From NCBI GenBank assembly GCA_964528095.1, contig CAZGSG010000001.1, positions 1 through 64,000 on the forward strand: 64,000 bases of DNA, read 5' to 3'. Made by a program: the position numbers and the translations under genes. This stretch comes from CAZGSG01 sp964528095. GTDB lineage: Bacteria; Bacteroidota; Bacteroidia; Chitinophagales; Chitinophagaceae. The notes under the pieces were generated by a model. It searched no databases. It saw only the letters and a list, made by a program, of their open reading frames with translations, and was not told where the DNA came from. This document shows positions 18,601 to 27,276 of this stretch, piece by piece; the first letter of the stretch is position 1; every line of letters begins with the position of its first letter.

Positions 18601-18864
18601 CCCGATGAATTGTAATAGCCTTTTGCGCATGGCCACCACGCCCGCATCGGTATAGGTAAGGCAAAGGATATTATCCGGTAAAGCGTCCGTATCGAGCAAT
18701 ATCTTGCCAATACGGGTAGCAAGGATCTGCGTTTTACCTGTACCCGGCCCGGCAATTACCATCACCGGTCCTTCGATCATGTCTACCGCTTTTCGCTGTT
18801 GTTCATTCAGCTTATTGTATTCTTCCGAGAATTTGCCTGCTAATCTTTCTTCTTTAAATGACAT
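15664..18864 (-). CDS. UvrD-type ATP-dependent helicase fused to AddB-type PD-(D/E)XK nuclease
   Basis: This 1066-residue cytoplasmic enzyme begins with superfamily 1 helicase motifs: Walker A VIAGPGTGKTQ at about residues 36-46, VDEYQDTSG near 275 and DDDQSIYRFQGAN near 305. LTRAEQHLFISYAK is motif VI near 705. The C-terminal domain has EFGSSVHYALEKLF and VVDYKTGDPD near residue 938, the PD-(D/E)XK nuclease core. One cysteine before the nuclease (NYLKCPLEFYF) and three after it (CGKEDCHWC) match an AddB-like iron-sulfur cluster pattern. Such enzymes process double-strand DNA ends for recombination. The gene is divergent from the SRPBCC gene with 66 bases between them. Confidence 0.93.
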   Translation of the reverse strand: MSFKEERLAGKFSEEYNKLNEQQRKAVDMIEGPVMVIAGPGTGKTQILATRIGKILLDTDALPDNILCLTYTDAGVVAMRKRLLQFIGPDAYKVNIYTFHAFCNDVIQENLSLFEKTALDAISELEKIELFKELIDTLPKQHPLKRYRGDVYFEIKNLQSLFSSMKREGWTPGYISDKIDLYLADLPTRDEFIYKRKYKEFNAGDLKKDKLEEEKEKMEKLRAAVNEFDRFQQLMRKKNRYDFDDMINWVIKAFEDNKNLLSNYQERFQYMLVDEYQDTSGTQNRLVELLISFWDKPNVFVVGDDDQSIYRFQGANVENMLDFANNYQSDLLTVVLTNNYRSVQPILDISKTLIDNNQERLVKKIEGLSKELLSSNERLIALSHQPFIREYETQRNEMIGITLAVQELIKNDIQPGRIGIIYKENKYGETLAQYFKLLDIPVYSKRHLNILELPFAQKIILLLRYLAAEHDIPYGGDELLFELLHFDWFNIPALQIAKLSIEVADRKFGENKTSLRQLLTEKANAPAKDLFSPVFNENLKLAGQKIEALISYVPNCTLQQLFAKIVNDPEHPRHPNLLNHMMQSNDKHWQLQVLTGLFDFIKDETRRNPFMDLQQLVNLIELMEKEALPLPLVQVSGSDKGVNLMTAHGSKGLEFEYVFFAGCNASSWEKKRKPGGGYSFPDTMFTSLGSKSTQSKQNDEEELRRLFYVALTRAEQHLFISYAKYKPDGKELEPSIFIAEIQEQHAGLKPLPVIIVKEEQDFFSALEFQEAKPEIEKLEEDIINRMLEKFAMNVTALNNYLKCPLEFYFKNLIRIPSPKNEATEFGSSVHYALEKLFGKMLGQPGETGGKNEFPPKAEFISDFEWYMHRHRESFTREQFARRIEYGREVLANYYDKYILQFNKIVTIERNIRNVLLEGVPLKGKLDKLEFDGKSVNVVDYKTGDPDKAIIKLKGPNEKEPNGGDYWRQAVFYKILVDNYKQKDWKVISSEFDFIEPDKKKNYRKEKVIITPADITTVTQQVTSVWKKIQEHDFYTGCGKEDCHWCNFVKTNNLAVALHEVEEEEEQ

Positions 18865-18930
18865 TTTATAAACTTTTGACCTCTCCTGGAGTTATAAGAA
18901 CAAGGTAATTCAAAATTCATTCACCGCATT

Positions 18931-19425
18931 ATGGCAGTATATACGATCCGGTCAGTTCAAAAAATTCCTGCCTCGCTACAGGAGGTCTGGGATCTTTTTT
19001 CCAGTGCGAAAAATCTGAAAGAGATCACTCCCGGTAATATGAATTTCAGGGTCATTTCCACTGATTATACCGATAAGATATTTCCTGGCCAGCTCATCGA
19101 ATACAAAGTAAGCCCGCTTTTTGGAATTCCCCTTTACTGGAAAACGGAGATCGTAGCGGTGCATGACAAGGTCTTTTTTATAGATGAACAACGCAAAGGG
19201 CCTTACAAACTATGGCACCACGAACATCATTTCAACGAAATAGCAGGAGGTGTTGAGATGACGGACCTTGTTCAATACGAGAACCCGTTTGGTTTTCTCG
19301 GCGTGCTGGCCAATAAAATACTCATTCGTAAAAAGCTGAGACAGATATTCACGTACCGGTATAAACGGATAGAGGAGTTATTTGGAGTATGGGAAGACCA
19401 GCAGATGAATATTATGATAAGCTGA
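18931..19425 (+). CDS. SRPBCC (START/Bet v1-like) family protein
   Basis: The 164-residue cytoplasmic protein begins YTIRSVQKIPASLQEVWDLFSSAKNLKEITP, the standard first strand and helix of the SRPBCC lipid/ligand-binding fold. It ends with a long amphipathic helix (RKKLRQIFTYRYKRIEELF). Members bind hydrophobic ligands or act as cyclases, but no specific function can be assigned here. It is divergent from the helicase gene and convergent with the WYL regulator. Confidence 0.85.
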   Translation: MAVYTIRSVQKIPASLQEVWDLFSSAKNLKEITPGNMNFRVISTDYTDKIFPGQLIEYKVSPLFGIPLYWKTEIVAVHDKVFFIDEQRKGPYKLWHHEHHFNEIAGGVEMTDLVQYENPFGFLGVLANKILIRKKLRQIFTYRYKRIEELFGVWEDQQMNIMIS

Positions 19426-19470
19426 TCGGGTTGGTACTATCGGGGAATATACAACCCCTGCTATTTAAAA

Positions 19471-20418
19471 TCAATTGAGATTTCCACCTATCGCCTTCAG
19501 CAGGGTCTTCACTTTTTCTTTTAGTGAATAAGGGCTGACGATTGTAGCAGAATCTCCATACATAAGAAACCAGCGGACAAAACCCTGATCGCAGGGAACT
19601 AAAAATGTCATTTCTATTTTATCGTCTACTTCCTGTTGGGATACAAAACCATTATAATACTTCTGGTCATCGAGATAATTAGCAGTCGATTTATTTACTC
19701 TTATTACAATCGTTTCAAGATTTTTTTCCCTGCTCATCTGTTTCAGGTAGGTCTTGAGTGTGGGATGTGATTGCTGGAAAACATGATCAGTCACCTGTAT
19801 CTTGTTAATACGATCAATACGGAAATCCCGGTAATCTTTGCGAAGCCGGCAATAAGCAATAAGATGCCAGTAGTTTTCAAGTAGAAAAATACCTATTGGT
19901 TCGATATTTCTTTCCGACTGCTGTTGGTTATGATGCGCAAAATAGCGGATGGATAAGACATTCTTACCTACAATACTTTTCAGGATCGTCTGTATAGAGT
20001 CGATGGCGGGTTTCCTGTTGCGCTGGCCCACGCTTTTTAATACTTCGATATGATCATCCAGGGTTTCGAGATAGTCTTTTTCAGAAGAACGCAGTACCGC
20101 CCTTATTTTATACATAGCCGATTTAAAATTTTCTTCGGTTGATGAGTCGGTTAATTTTTCAATCATCTTTTCTGCAGTAAGAAAAGCCGTAGCTTCTTCC
20201 TTAGTGAACATGACAGGGGGCAGCCTGTAACCTTCCATGAGGGAATAACCAACTCCGGCTTCCCCCAATACCGGAACACCCCCTTCTTCCAGTGTTTTTA
20301 CATCGCGATATACGGTACGCAGGCTGATATTGAACCGGTCTGCAATATCCTGCGCCTTTACAACTTTGCGTGATTGAAGCTGTATAAGTATAGCCGTAAT
20401 TCGGTCAATGCGATTCAT
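19471..20418 (-). CDS. YafY-type transcriptional regulator (HTH_11 plus WYL domain)
   Basis: The 315-residue protein has an N-terminal helix-turn-helix (RKVVKAQDIADRFNISLRTVYRDVKTLEEGG, residues about 17-47) and a C-terminal WYL domain around residues 155-215 (NVLSIRYFAHHNQQQ ... ENYWHLIAYCRLRKDYRDFRIDRI). WYL domains sense nucleic acids or small ligands. It starts five bases after the end of the GH20 gene, so the two are probably co-transcribed, with the regulator second. The targets are unknown. Confidence 0.92.
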   Translation of the reverse strand: MNRIDRITAILIQLQSRKVVKAQDIADRFNISLRTVYRDVKTLEEGGVPVLGEAGVGYSLMEGYRLPPVMFTKEEATAFLTAEKMIEKLTDSSTEENFKSAMYKIRAVLRSSEKDYLETLDDHIEVLKSVGQRNRKPAIDSIQTILKSIVGKNVLSIRYFAHHNQQQSERNIEPIGIFLLENYWHLIAYCRLRKDYRDFRIDRINKIQVTDHVFQQSHPTLKTYLKQMSREKNLETIVIRVNKSTANYLDDQKYYNGFVSQQEVDDKIEMTFLVPCDQGFVRWFLMYGDSATIVSPYSLKEKVKTLLKAIGGNLN

Positions 20419-20423
20419 ATTTT

Positions 20424-22337
20424 TTATTTAATACCAGCTCTCTTTTTTAATTCTGTTACCGGAATGGAGATCAGCCTGCCCAGTGGTTTTCCACTTCTGT
20501 ATGTGATTATCTTCATATTCATAGCATCTACCGGTACAAGCAGGGGCTTTGTGTATATTGGATAAAACTCGTCCGGCGAAGAATTGTCGAAGCTATAATG
20601 AATATTCATGCCTTCGATCTCGGGCGTGAGCTCAATAACCAGGCGCGTAGAATCTTTTTTGATGGCTTTAATATCGGGATCATACATACTTGGCGCATAT
20701 TTTACCTTCGCTATATCCAGTCTTGGTAACTGTGCTTCCACTCTTTGTATAAAGTTATTCCAGTTTCTGTTTGTTTTCGGCGACCAAAGAATCTCTGCAA
20801 TTGCAAACGCACGCGGCCATGTCATGTATTGCACCTGCCGAAAGTTATAGATCTGCTCTGTCCACAGGTTTCCCTGCCCTCCTTTGATCAGTGAGGCATC
20901 TATACCTTCCGGTACAGGTTCAAACTGGTAGGTTTTTTTAAAACGGAGAGACGCATATACGGGAGGCTCCATTGTTACATCGCTTTGCATGTAGTCCAGG
21001 TAAACAAAATCTGTAGGGGTCATCACAACCGCATGGCCTTGTTTCGCAGCCTCAATACCGCCCTTCATTCCTCTCCAGCTCATAACAGCTGCATTAGGAG
21101 CAAGCCCTCCCTGGAGTATCTCATCCCAACCGATCATCCTTTTTCCTTTCGACTCGATGATCTTTTCCATTCTTTTTACAAAATAACTTTGTACCTCATC
21201 GAGCGTTTTCATATTTTCTTTTTGCATCAGCGCTTTTATCTGCTCACTTTTTTCCCAGAAATTACGTGCAGTTTCATCGCCACCCATATGGATATACTGG
21301 AAAGGAAATAATTGCGCTACTTCTGTAAATACCTTGTCCATGAACTCATAAACTTTTTCATTGGCGGGACAAAGCGAATTATCGACCAGTCCATAGAAGT
21401 GCTGGCCGCCACCAGGCCATATCATGAATTGTTCACCGGAATTGACCACATAGTTTCCCGGCGTGCAGGACAACTCGGGATAAGAAGCGAGCGCCGCCAT
21501 GCTATGACCGGGCACGTCGATCTCGGGCAGGATATTCACAAAACGTTCGCTGGCATATTTTACGATCTCTTTAATATCTTCCTGAGTATAAAAGCCTCCG
21601 TAATTGCGTGGTTCATCAGCAGCAGGAGTAGAGAAGGTTCCAAATCTACCCGTCTTATCCACTCTCCAGGCACCTACTGAAGTCAGCTTTGGCAAACTTT
21701 TTATTTCAATGCGCCAGCCTTGGTCATCTGTAAGATGCCAGTGCAGCACGTTGAACTTATACTTTACCATATCATCAATATATCGCTTTACTTCGGCTTT
21801 GGTAAAAAAGTGACGGGACACATCGAGCATCAAACCCCGCCAGCCAAAACGGGGATAGTCTGTTATGGAGACCAGCGGCACTGTCAACTGTAAATTTTTC
21901 TGCGCGTTATTTCCTTCAATTTCTTTTGGTAATAATTGAAGCAACGTTTGTACACCGTAAAATATTCCTGAAGGCGCTGTTGCTGTTAGTGTAATGCCGT
22001 TACTGGTAACAGTTAATCTATATCCTTCTGCAGGAATAGACTTATCTGCGGATAAAGAAAGGAAGATAGATTTTGGTTTTGGAGCAGTTGCCTGCTGCAC
22101 GGTAGCCTGTCTGCCCGTGGCCGCGCTGATGCGTTTTGAAAGTTGCGCGGCAATTTCCTGCAACTCCTTATTAGCTGTCGTAATGATACTGAGATTGGCA
22201 GGCAGGGTTAAAGCGCCCGTACCGGCTACCAGGCTAACCGGTTGAGGGATCAGTAAAGGGGCACTCTTACCGGCGGTCTGTGCTGTCACAAGGATACAAT
22301 AAGATAAGAAAGTAGCTAAAGCAACTAATTTTTTCAT
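20424..22337 (-). CDS. Exported beta-N-acetylhexosaminidase, glycoside hydrolase family 20
   Basis: ATG at 22337 gives a good signal peptide (MKKLVALATFLSYCILVTAQ), so I prefer it over an upstream ATG at 22433. The 637-residue enzyme has the GH20b domain first (LLIPQPVSLVAGTGALTLP...), then the catalytic barrel with WRGLMLDVSRHFF, HLTDDQGWRIEIK and HMGGDET near residue 349. The Asp-Glu pair of HMGGDET is the catalytic site using the substrate acetamido group. A C-terminal domain (ELTPEIEGMNIHYSFDNSSPD) resembles the chitobiase C-terminal fold. It should release terminal GlcNAc/GalNAc from chitin fragments or glycans in the periplasm. Confidence 0.95.
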   Translation of the reverse strand: MKKLVALATFLSYCILVTAQTAGKSAPLLIPQPVSLVAGTGALTLPANLSIITTANKELQEIAAQLSKRISAATGRQATVQQATAPKPKSIFLSLSADKSIPAEGYRLTVTSNGITLTATAPSGIFYGVQTLLQLLPKEIEGNNAQKNLQLTVPLVSITDYPRFGWRGLMLDVSRHFFTKAEVKRYIDDMVKYKFNVLHWHLTDDQGWRIEIKSLPKLTSVGAWRVDKTGRFGTFSTPAADEPRNYGGFYTQEDIKEIVKYASERFVNILPEIDVPGHSMAALASYPELSCTPGNYVVNSGEQFMIWPGGGQHFYGLVDNSLCPANEKVYEFMDKVFTEVAQLFPFQYIHMGGDETARNFWEKSEQIKALMQKENMKTLDEVQSYFVKRMEKIIESKGKRMIGWDEILQGGLAPNAAVMSWRGMKGGIEAAKQGHAVVMTPTDFVYLDYMQSDVTMEPPVYASLRFKKTYQFEPVPEGIDASLIKGGQGNLWTEQIYNFRQVQYMTWPRAFAIAEILWSPKTNRNWNNFIQRVEAQLPRLDIAKVKYAPSMYDPDIKAIKKDSTRLVIELTPEIEGMNIHYSFDNSSPDEFYPIYTKPLLVPVDAMNMKIITYRSGKPLGRLISIPVTELKKRAGIK

Positions 22338-22580
22338 ATAGATTGTTGAAGGGATGTACAAGATAATTATTTGATAGTAACCGGGAACAAAAAAATGTAA
22401 TGGTTTTCGCAGGAGAACAAGGGGAAATAACATTTACGTATACCAGCTTTCATTTCAGCGAATTAAATAGCCTGTAATTTGTCCTACTCGCTTATTTTAT
22501 CTATTTTTCGGCCGGGCTCCCTGCCAGCTACCGAATAACGACGGTACACGCTATTTGCCTGCAAATTTTTTCTTTACACC

Positions 22581-23954
22581 ATGGCTACAGGCAAAATCCA
22601 TTTTCTACTACCGGTCTTTTCTTTTCTGTGTTTTTCCTGCTTTTCACAGGGTGTATCCTTATTTTCAAAAGATGATAGTCTTCTTAAAAACAGGTATTAT
22701 GAAGAATCGGTGAAAAAGAAGAATGAGCTGGTATCCTCCCTGGCAAAAGAATATGCGCGGGACTATAAAAAAATATACGAGGATCAGTTTACGGAAATAG
22801 GGTCGCTATGGAAAAGTAGCCGCGTCGTGACAGCCTCACCGGCGCATGAATACCTGCAATCGCTGGTACAAAAGATTATCGATGCAAATAATGAATTGAA
22901 GGGTACAGACGCAAGAGTGGTTTTTTTAAGAGACTGGTGGCCCAATGCAGTTAGTATGGGCGATGGCACTATTGGCATCAATGCGGGGCTGGTTGTCTTT
23001 CTCGATAATGAAGCAGAACTGATCTTTATAATTTGTCATGAGCTGGCCCATTATTACCTGCAGCATACTCCTCAGTCGATCAGGAAATACGTAGAAACAG
23101 TCAATAGCGCCGCCTACCAGTCTGAATTAAAAAGACTGGCAAAAACTGAATATGGCGCCAATAAACAACTGGAGCAGCTGGGGAAGTCTGTCATGTTCAA
23201 TAGCAGGAAACATAGCCGCGACAATGAAGCTGCTGCCGATAGGTATGCATTTAATTTTTTGAAAAGAACAGGATATGACTGTAATGCCATTAATAGTTGC
23301 CTTGCGCTGCTGGATAAAATCGATGATTCCCTGCGATACCAACCGCTGGCATTGCAACAGCTATTTGATTTTCCGGACTATCTATTCAAAAAAAAATGGG
23401 TACAGAACGAAACGTCCATTTTCAGTGATCTTAAGGAAACAGATACCCCATCTTCCAAAAAAGAAAAAGATTCATTAAAAACACATCCTGATTGTGCGAA
23501 AAGGATCGCTTTATTGACTGATTCAATACAGGCAGTTGTAACAGGCGGTAAAAAATTCATTGTAAACGAACCGGTATTTAAACAACTTAAGAAAGATTTC
23601 AGCATAGAGATTGAAGAAGAATGTTACCGCCAGGACAATTTAAGCCGCAATCTTTATTACAGCCTGCAGTTAATGCAGGACGAGCATACGAAACAACGGG
23701 GCATTTATGCCGTTGCGCGAAGCCTGAACAAACTGTATGAGTTACAGAAAAATCACAAATTGGGAACAACCAGGGAGATGGAAACAAAAGGATTCCCGGA
23801 AGATTATAATTTATTGCTGAGGTTGCTTGACAGACTTAGATTGGACGAATTGGCAAACCTGAATTATTATTTCTGTAAACAATATGAATCATTAATGAAA
23901 GGCTATCCCGGGTTTGACCAGGAAATGCATACAACTCAAAAAAACAAAAACTAA
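22581..23954 (+). CDS. Exported M48 family zinc metallopeptidase
   Basis: The 457-residue protein has a signal peptide (MATGKIHFLLPVFSFLCFSCFSQ) and the M48 zinc motif in FIICHELAHYYLQH near residue 155. DNEAAADRYAFNFLKRTGYD near residue 215 supplies the third zinc ligand Glu. The C-terminal 170 residues are helical and less typical. It ends 12 bases before a second exported-protein gene, so the two probably form an operon. Substrate unknown. Confidence 0.9.
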   Translation: MATGKIHFLLPVFSFLCFSCFSQGVSLFSKDDSLLKNRYYEESVKKKNELVSSLAKEYARDYKKIYEDQFTEIGSLWKSSRVVTASPAHEYLQSLVQKIIDANNELKGTDARVVFLRDWWPNAVSMGDGTIGINAGLVVFLDNEAELIFIICHELAHYYLQHTPQSIRKYVETVNSAAYQSELKRLAKTEYGANKQLEQLGKSVMFNSRKHSRDNEAAADRYAFNFLKRTGYDCNAINSCLALLDKIDDSLRYQPLALQQLFDFPDYLFKKKWVQNETSIFSDLKETDTPSSKKEKDSLKTHPDCAKRIALLTDSIQAVVTGGKKFIVNEPVFKQLKKDFSIEIEEECYRQDNLSRNLYYSLQLMQDEHTKQRGIYAVARSLNKLYELQKNHKLGTTREMETKGFPEDYNLLLRLLDRLRLDELANLNYYFCKQYESLMKGYPGFDQEMHTTQKNKN

Positions 23955-23966
23955 ATTAATATCAGT

Positions 23967-25520
23967 ATGAGAAAACTAGCAATTGTCGCTACGCTTATTT
24001 TAATGAACCTTTTTTACCTGGAGGCACAAAATCTTTCAATCGAGAACGTGTATAAAGTAACGCTTCGCAATACAGGGGCAATCAAAGAAGGATCGGAAGT
24101 AAAAGGGTATTACTTTTTTTATGTAAGTGATAAGATCGATAAAAGGACGAATGAATATACATTACAGATCACTGATAATAATCTAAAAAAGATCAAGGAT
24201 ATTAAATTCCAGGATTCGAAGGATATTTCCATACTCGAATCTTCTTTTAATGGCACAGACCTGATATTCCTTTTTTATAATGAAGACGCCAGGACCTTTG
24301 AGTACCAGGTGTATGGCACGGATGGGAAAAAGAAATTTTCTTATAACCGTGAGTTGACAAAGAAAGAAAAGAGATACCTGGAAATGAGTTATCTCGCCGC
24401 AAACGATGATGACGATCAGCAATATAAAGGGCTTTACCCGATAGAGGGAAAAGGGTTTATTTCCAATATGCCCAGCCGTGAAGACAAGGACTATACCTTT
24501 CAAATCGACTTCTTTTCCTCAGAAAAGCGCAAACAATGGACGTATGTGCCTACCGAAGGAGCAAAAAGATTCATCGCGGATTACCTGGGTACCTATAATG
24601 GGGTGGTTTTTCTCGAAGTGTTAAAGTACGGAAGCGTAATGGACAGCAAACCGGAATCTGTTTTATTGGGACTGAACCTCGAATCGGGCAAGCAGGTATT
24701 TGAAAAGCCAACGGATAATACAAAGTACAAATTTTATCCTGCAAGCATGTCACTCCTTAACGATGGCAAAGCAATTATTTTTGGCGAATACTTTGATCTC
24801 AATGGAAATGTTATGAAAGATAAATCATTGGGCTTTGCGTTTATGGGGGTTGATGAAAAAGGAACTATAGTTAGCGAAAAGTATTGCGGATGGGGGCTTG
24901 AATTAGGTAAGTACCTCGATGTAAGCTCAAAAGGAAAGATCGATGATTTTGGGTATATGTATGTGCATAGCATTATACAAACTGCCGATGGCAATGTTTT
25001 TGCTGTTGGAGAAGGGTATAAAAAAGTAGCCAGCGCCCTGGGTATTTTAAGTAAGGTAGCAGGACGTGGTGGAGGCGGGCTAAGTGCGGTAAAAGTAAAA
25101 GTGACGAATATGCTATTAATCCAGTTTGATAAAAACTTTAATGTGAAGAATGCGAAAGTATATGAGAAAAACTCCAATACTGAGGAACTGCCGGGCGGGG
25201 CAGAATTTATGAGCGCGCCTGCAATGGGTAAGTTATTGAAATACGCGTATGGTGGATTTGACTATGCTTATACACAGGTAAATAAAGACAACACTTCATT
25301 CACCGTTTGTTATAAGGACTATGTAAAAGGTAAGGATTATAAAGGAAGTACATTCAATTCCATCACCGTCAATGAAGGAAAAATAACGACTGACCGGTTG
25401 AACACAAAATCAGAGGCCAGCAGTTCATCCGTATTGCCGGGCAAACAGGGACAGGTACTTATATTAGATTATTATAAGAAAGCGAAAAAACTGGACGCTC
25501 ACTTTGAGAAGCTGAACTAA
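23967..25520 (+). CDS. Exported protein of unknown function, partner of the M48 gene
   Basis: This 517-residue protein has a signal peptide (MRKLAIVATLILMNLFYLEAQ) followed by a long beta-rich sequence with repeating short strands (for example FIFGEYFDLNGNVMKD and VFAVGEGYKK). A beta-propeller-like or barrel-associated fold is possible, but I do not recognise the family. A Gly-rich patch (GRGGGGLSAVKVKV) lies near residue 370. It follows the M48 protease gene by 12 bases and ends at a strong terminator, so the protease and this protein are likely made together. Confidence 0.75.
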   Translation: MRKLAIVATLILMNLFYLEAQNLSIENVYKVTLRNTGAIKEGSEVKGYYFFYVSDKIDKRTNEYTLQITDNNLKKIKDIKFQDSKDISILESSFNGTDLIFLFYNEDARTFEYQVYGTDGKKKFSYNRELTKKEKRYLEMSYLAANDDDDQQYKGLYPIEGKGFISNMPSREDKDYTFQIDFFSSEKRKQWTYVPTEGAKRFIADYLGTYNGVVFLEVLKYGSVMDSKPESVLLGLNLESGKQVFEKPTDNTKYKFYPASMSLLNDGKAIIFGEYFDLNGNVMKDKSLGFAFMGVDEKGTIVSEKYCGWGLELGKYLDVSSKGKIDDFGYMYVHSIIQTADGNVFAVGEGYKKVASALGILSKVAGRGGGGLSAVKVKVTNMLLIQFDKNFNVKNAKVYEKNSNTEELPGGAEFMSAPAMGKLLKYAYGGFDYAYTQVNKDNTSFTVCYKDYVKGKDYKGSTFNSITVNEGKITTDRLNTKSEASSSSVLPGKQGQVLILDYYKKAKKLDAHFEKLN

Positions 25521-25537
25521 GGAGTTGAGTAAAATAC

Positions 25538-25567
25538 AAACGGCTCACTAGAAATAGTGAGCCGTTT
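25538..25567 (+). terminator. Strong bidirectional terminator
   Basis: AAACGGCTCACTA and TAGTGAGCCGTTT form a 13-bp perfect stem with a four-base loop. It separates the M48 operon from the convergent TPR gene and probably serves both. Confidence 0.88.
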
Positions 25568-25589
25568 GCGTTGCTGATTTATTATTTTC

Positions 25590-26240
25590 TTATCCCGGCA
25601 TGCGCGAGATATACTTTTCAATCTGTTTGATCTGGTCAACTATTTGCGGAGTGGTCGGTTTCAGGGCTTTTGCTTTCCTGAAAAAATCCTTTGAAGCTCG
25701 AAACTCTCTTTTGTTCATCATGATGCTGCACATCTGTAAATAAGCTGCCGCTTCATTTTCTTTATCAGGTAAACCCTTGCGGATAGCGCCACGGATATAA
25801 CTTTCGGCTTGTTTGAGATCGTTTTTTTGCATGGCGATCATGCCCATTTGCAACATACTGGCCCCCTCGGCTTCTTTCACCGGCATTCCCAGGTCCAGGC
25901 CTTTTTTCATATTTTTCTCAGCGCCGTCAAAATCCTGTTTCATCATGGCGATATTGCCTTTCAGGGTATAATAAACGGAACGGATGGGTTTGTAAAGCAG
26001 GTTGGGGAACTGTATGGAAGCCAGTATTTTTTCAGCGCCGTCCATATCCCCGTTTTCCATATAAGACTGGATAAGGCGGAGAGGGCCGAAAAAGAAATGT
26101 CCTGCGATAAGGATAACACCTATGAAATAAAGAGGAAATGCAGGCCAGAAACCGCCGGCATAATTCACATAAACTCCCAGCAAGATCAGGATGATCCCGA
26201 TCCAGAGCCGGTATTTTATGAGTAAGTTGTAAAATTTCAT
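25590..26240 (-). CDS. Membrane protein with TPR-like repeats
   Basis: The 216-residue protein has two N-terminal hydrophobic segments (residues 10-28 and 31-48). A tetratricopeptide-like region follows, with repeats such as MMKQDFDGAEKNMKKGLDLGM, MQKNDLKQAESYIRGAIRKGL and MNKREFRASKDFFRKAKAL. It is probably an inner-membrane scaffold facing the cytoplasm or periplasm. No catalytic motif is seen. Confidence 0.82.
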   Translation of the reverse strand: MKFYNLLIKYRLWIGIILILLGVYVNYAGGFWPAFPLYFIGVILIAGHFFFGPLRLIQSYMENGDMDGAEKILASIQFPNLLYKPIRSVYYTLKGNIAMMKQDFDGAEKNMKKGLDLGMPVKEAEGASMLQMGMIAMQKNDLKQAESYIRGAIRKGLPDKENEAAAYLQMCSIMMNKREFRASKDFFRKAKALKPTTPQIVDQIKQIEKYISRMPG

Positions 26241-26293
26241 CGTAAAAAATTAAGGGCTGCAAAGATAGGGTCTTGCTCCCTAATAACGGAGGT

Positions 26294-26761
26294 CTAATCC
26301 CTGGCGTCATTGATCTCGATCCAGTACCCGTCTGGGTCTCTGAACCAGATCTGACGGATGCCGTCTACCCGCAGTGTCACGCTTTTTTTCTGCCCGGCCC
26401 AGTTCTCATATTCAATATTATTCTTATCGAGCACCTTAATGAACTCATCCACTGCATTTACAGAAAAACAAAGATGATTATTCTTCTCATGAGGGAGATC
26501 TGCCGTGGCGCCGGAAATAACATGCAGGTGACTCTTATTGCCCAGGCTGAACCAGGTGTGACGGCCATCATGAAATGGCTCGGGAATAGTGTCAAGCCCA
26601 ATGATATGCTGGTAAAATGCGGTACTTCTTTGTAGGTCCTGCACATAGATGGCCAGGTGGTTCATGTGTGCTTTTTGTGCCATTTGCGTACGATTAAAAG
26701 AAAACAAAATGATGCTTGCAATGCCTGCAAGAGGAAATAAGATAAGCCCTAGTTTTTTCAT
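26294..26761 (-). CDS. VOC (glyoxalase/dioxygenase fold) protein with signal or anchor
   Basis: After a hydrophobic N-terminus (MKKLGLILFPLAGIASIILFSF) comes a single VOC module: MNHLAIYVQDLQRSTAFYQHIIGLDTIP, HTWFSLGNKSHLHV, NHLCFSVNAVDEF and FRDPDGYWIEIND. His of MNHLAIYV, His of HLHV and Glu of WIEIND fit metal ligands. The module order matches glyoxalase-I-like proteins, but the reaction cannot be assigned. The exported or anchored location is unusual for glyoxalase I itself. Confidence 0.85.
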   Translation of the reverse strand: MKKLGLILFPLAGIASIILFSFNRTQMAQKAHMNHLAIYVQDLQRSTAFYQHIIGLDTIPEPFHDGRHTWFSLGNKSHLHVISGATADLPHEKNNHLCFSVNAVDEFIKVLDKNNIEYENWAGQKKSVTLRVDGIRQIWFRDPDGYWIEINDARD

Positions 26762-27242
26762 GACAGGAAGTTAGGGGATTTCCTGAAGTAAGAGCCTGAT
26801 TCTGTATAGAAAATAAAGGTATTGGTCAATATATATTTTCATGTACTGAAGTTCTCCGTATCTCTCTGCAGAAATAGGTTGCCTTTTTCTTTAAAGTTTG
26901 TTTTAACACGGAATCACAGGTGGTCATTCTTTTTGTTTGTGCCGGACTATATGTCCGATCTCGTTTTAAGTACAACTTAAGAATAAGGAGGCAGGATCTA
27001 AGTAAGAAATCCCCTGTCTATTTTTAAACCCTTCATCGCCTGCCTGCGCCTAGGTGAAGCTTTGGCGCAAGTGTAAGCTTTAGCGTAGGCAGGCTGGTGG
27101 TTCCGTATTTAAAAGATCTTCTTATATCAAGAATACAAACCCCTCCCTGTTACCATGTTAGAAACCAGTTTAGGCCGTTGGAGAGAAAGAATAGCAATAA
27201 AGATTACAATTTGTTCCGGCAAAAAGATTTTTGACATAAAAG
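26762..27242 (+). other. Non-coding region before the BlaI gene
   Basis: No reading frame is convincing here. The left part should hold the promoter of the VOC gene (reverse strand). A small hairpin CGGACTATATGTCCG lies near 26942, and a longer imperfect palindrome occupies 27038-27094. Confidence 0.4.
27038..27094 (+). repeat. REP-like imperfect palindrome
   Basis: GCCTGCCTGCG at 27038-27048 pairs with CGTAGGCAGGC at 27084-27094 (one G-U pair). Inside lie two AAGCTTT motifs, each next to a GCG. This resembles the short GC-rich palindromic repeats scattered between genes in many bacterial genomes; I see only this copy in the window. Confidence 0.6.
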
Positions 27243-27272
27243 TTGTTTCGTACGAAATATTTCCTACCTTAG
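27243..27272 (+). promoter_or_regulatory. BlaI-gene promoter with palindromic operator between its elements
   Basis: TTG at 27243-27245 and TACCTTAG at 27265-27272 are separated by 19 bases, fitting the Bacteroidota promoter form. The spacer contains the perfect 12-bp palindrome TTTCGTACGAAA at 27246-27257, exactly where a repressor would block polymerase. BlaI/MecI regulators repress their own operons at palindromic sites, so autoregulation is the natural reading. The -7 element ends only four bases before the ATG. Confidence 0.65.
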
Positions 27273-27276
27273 TGAA

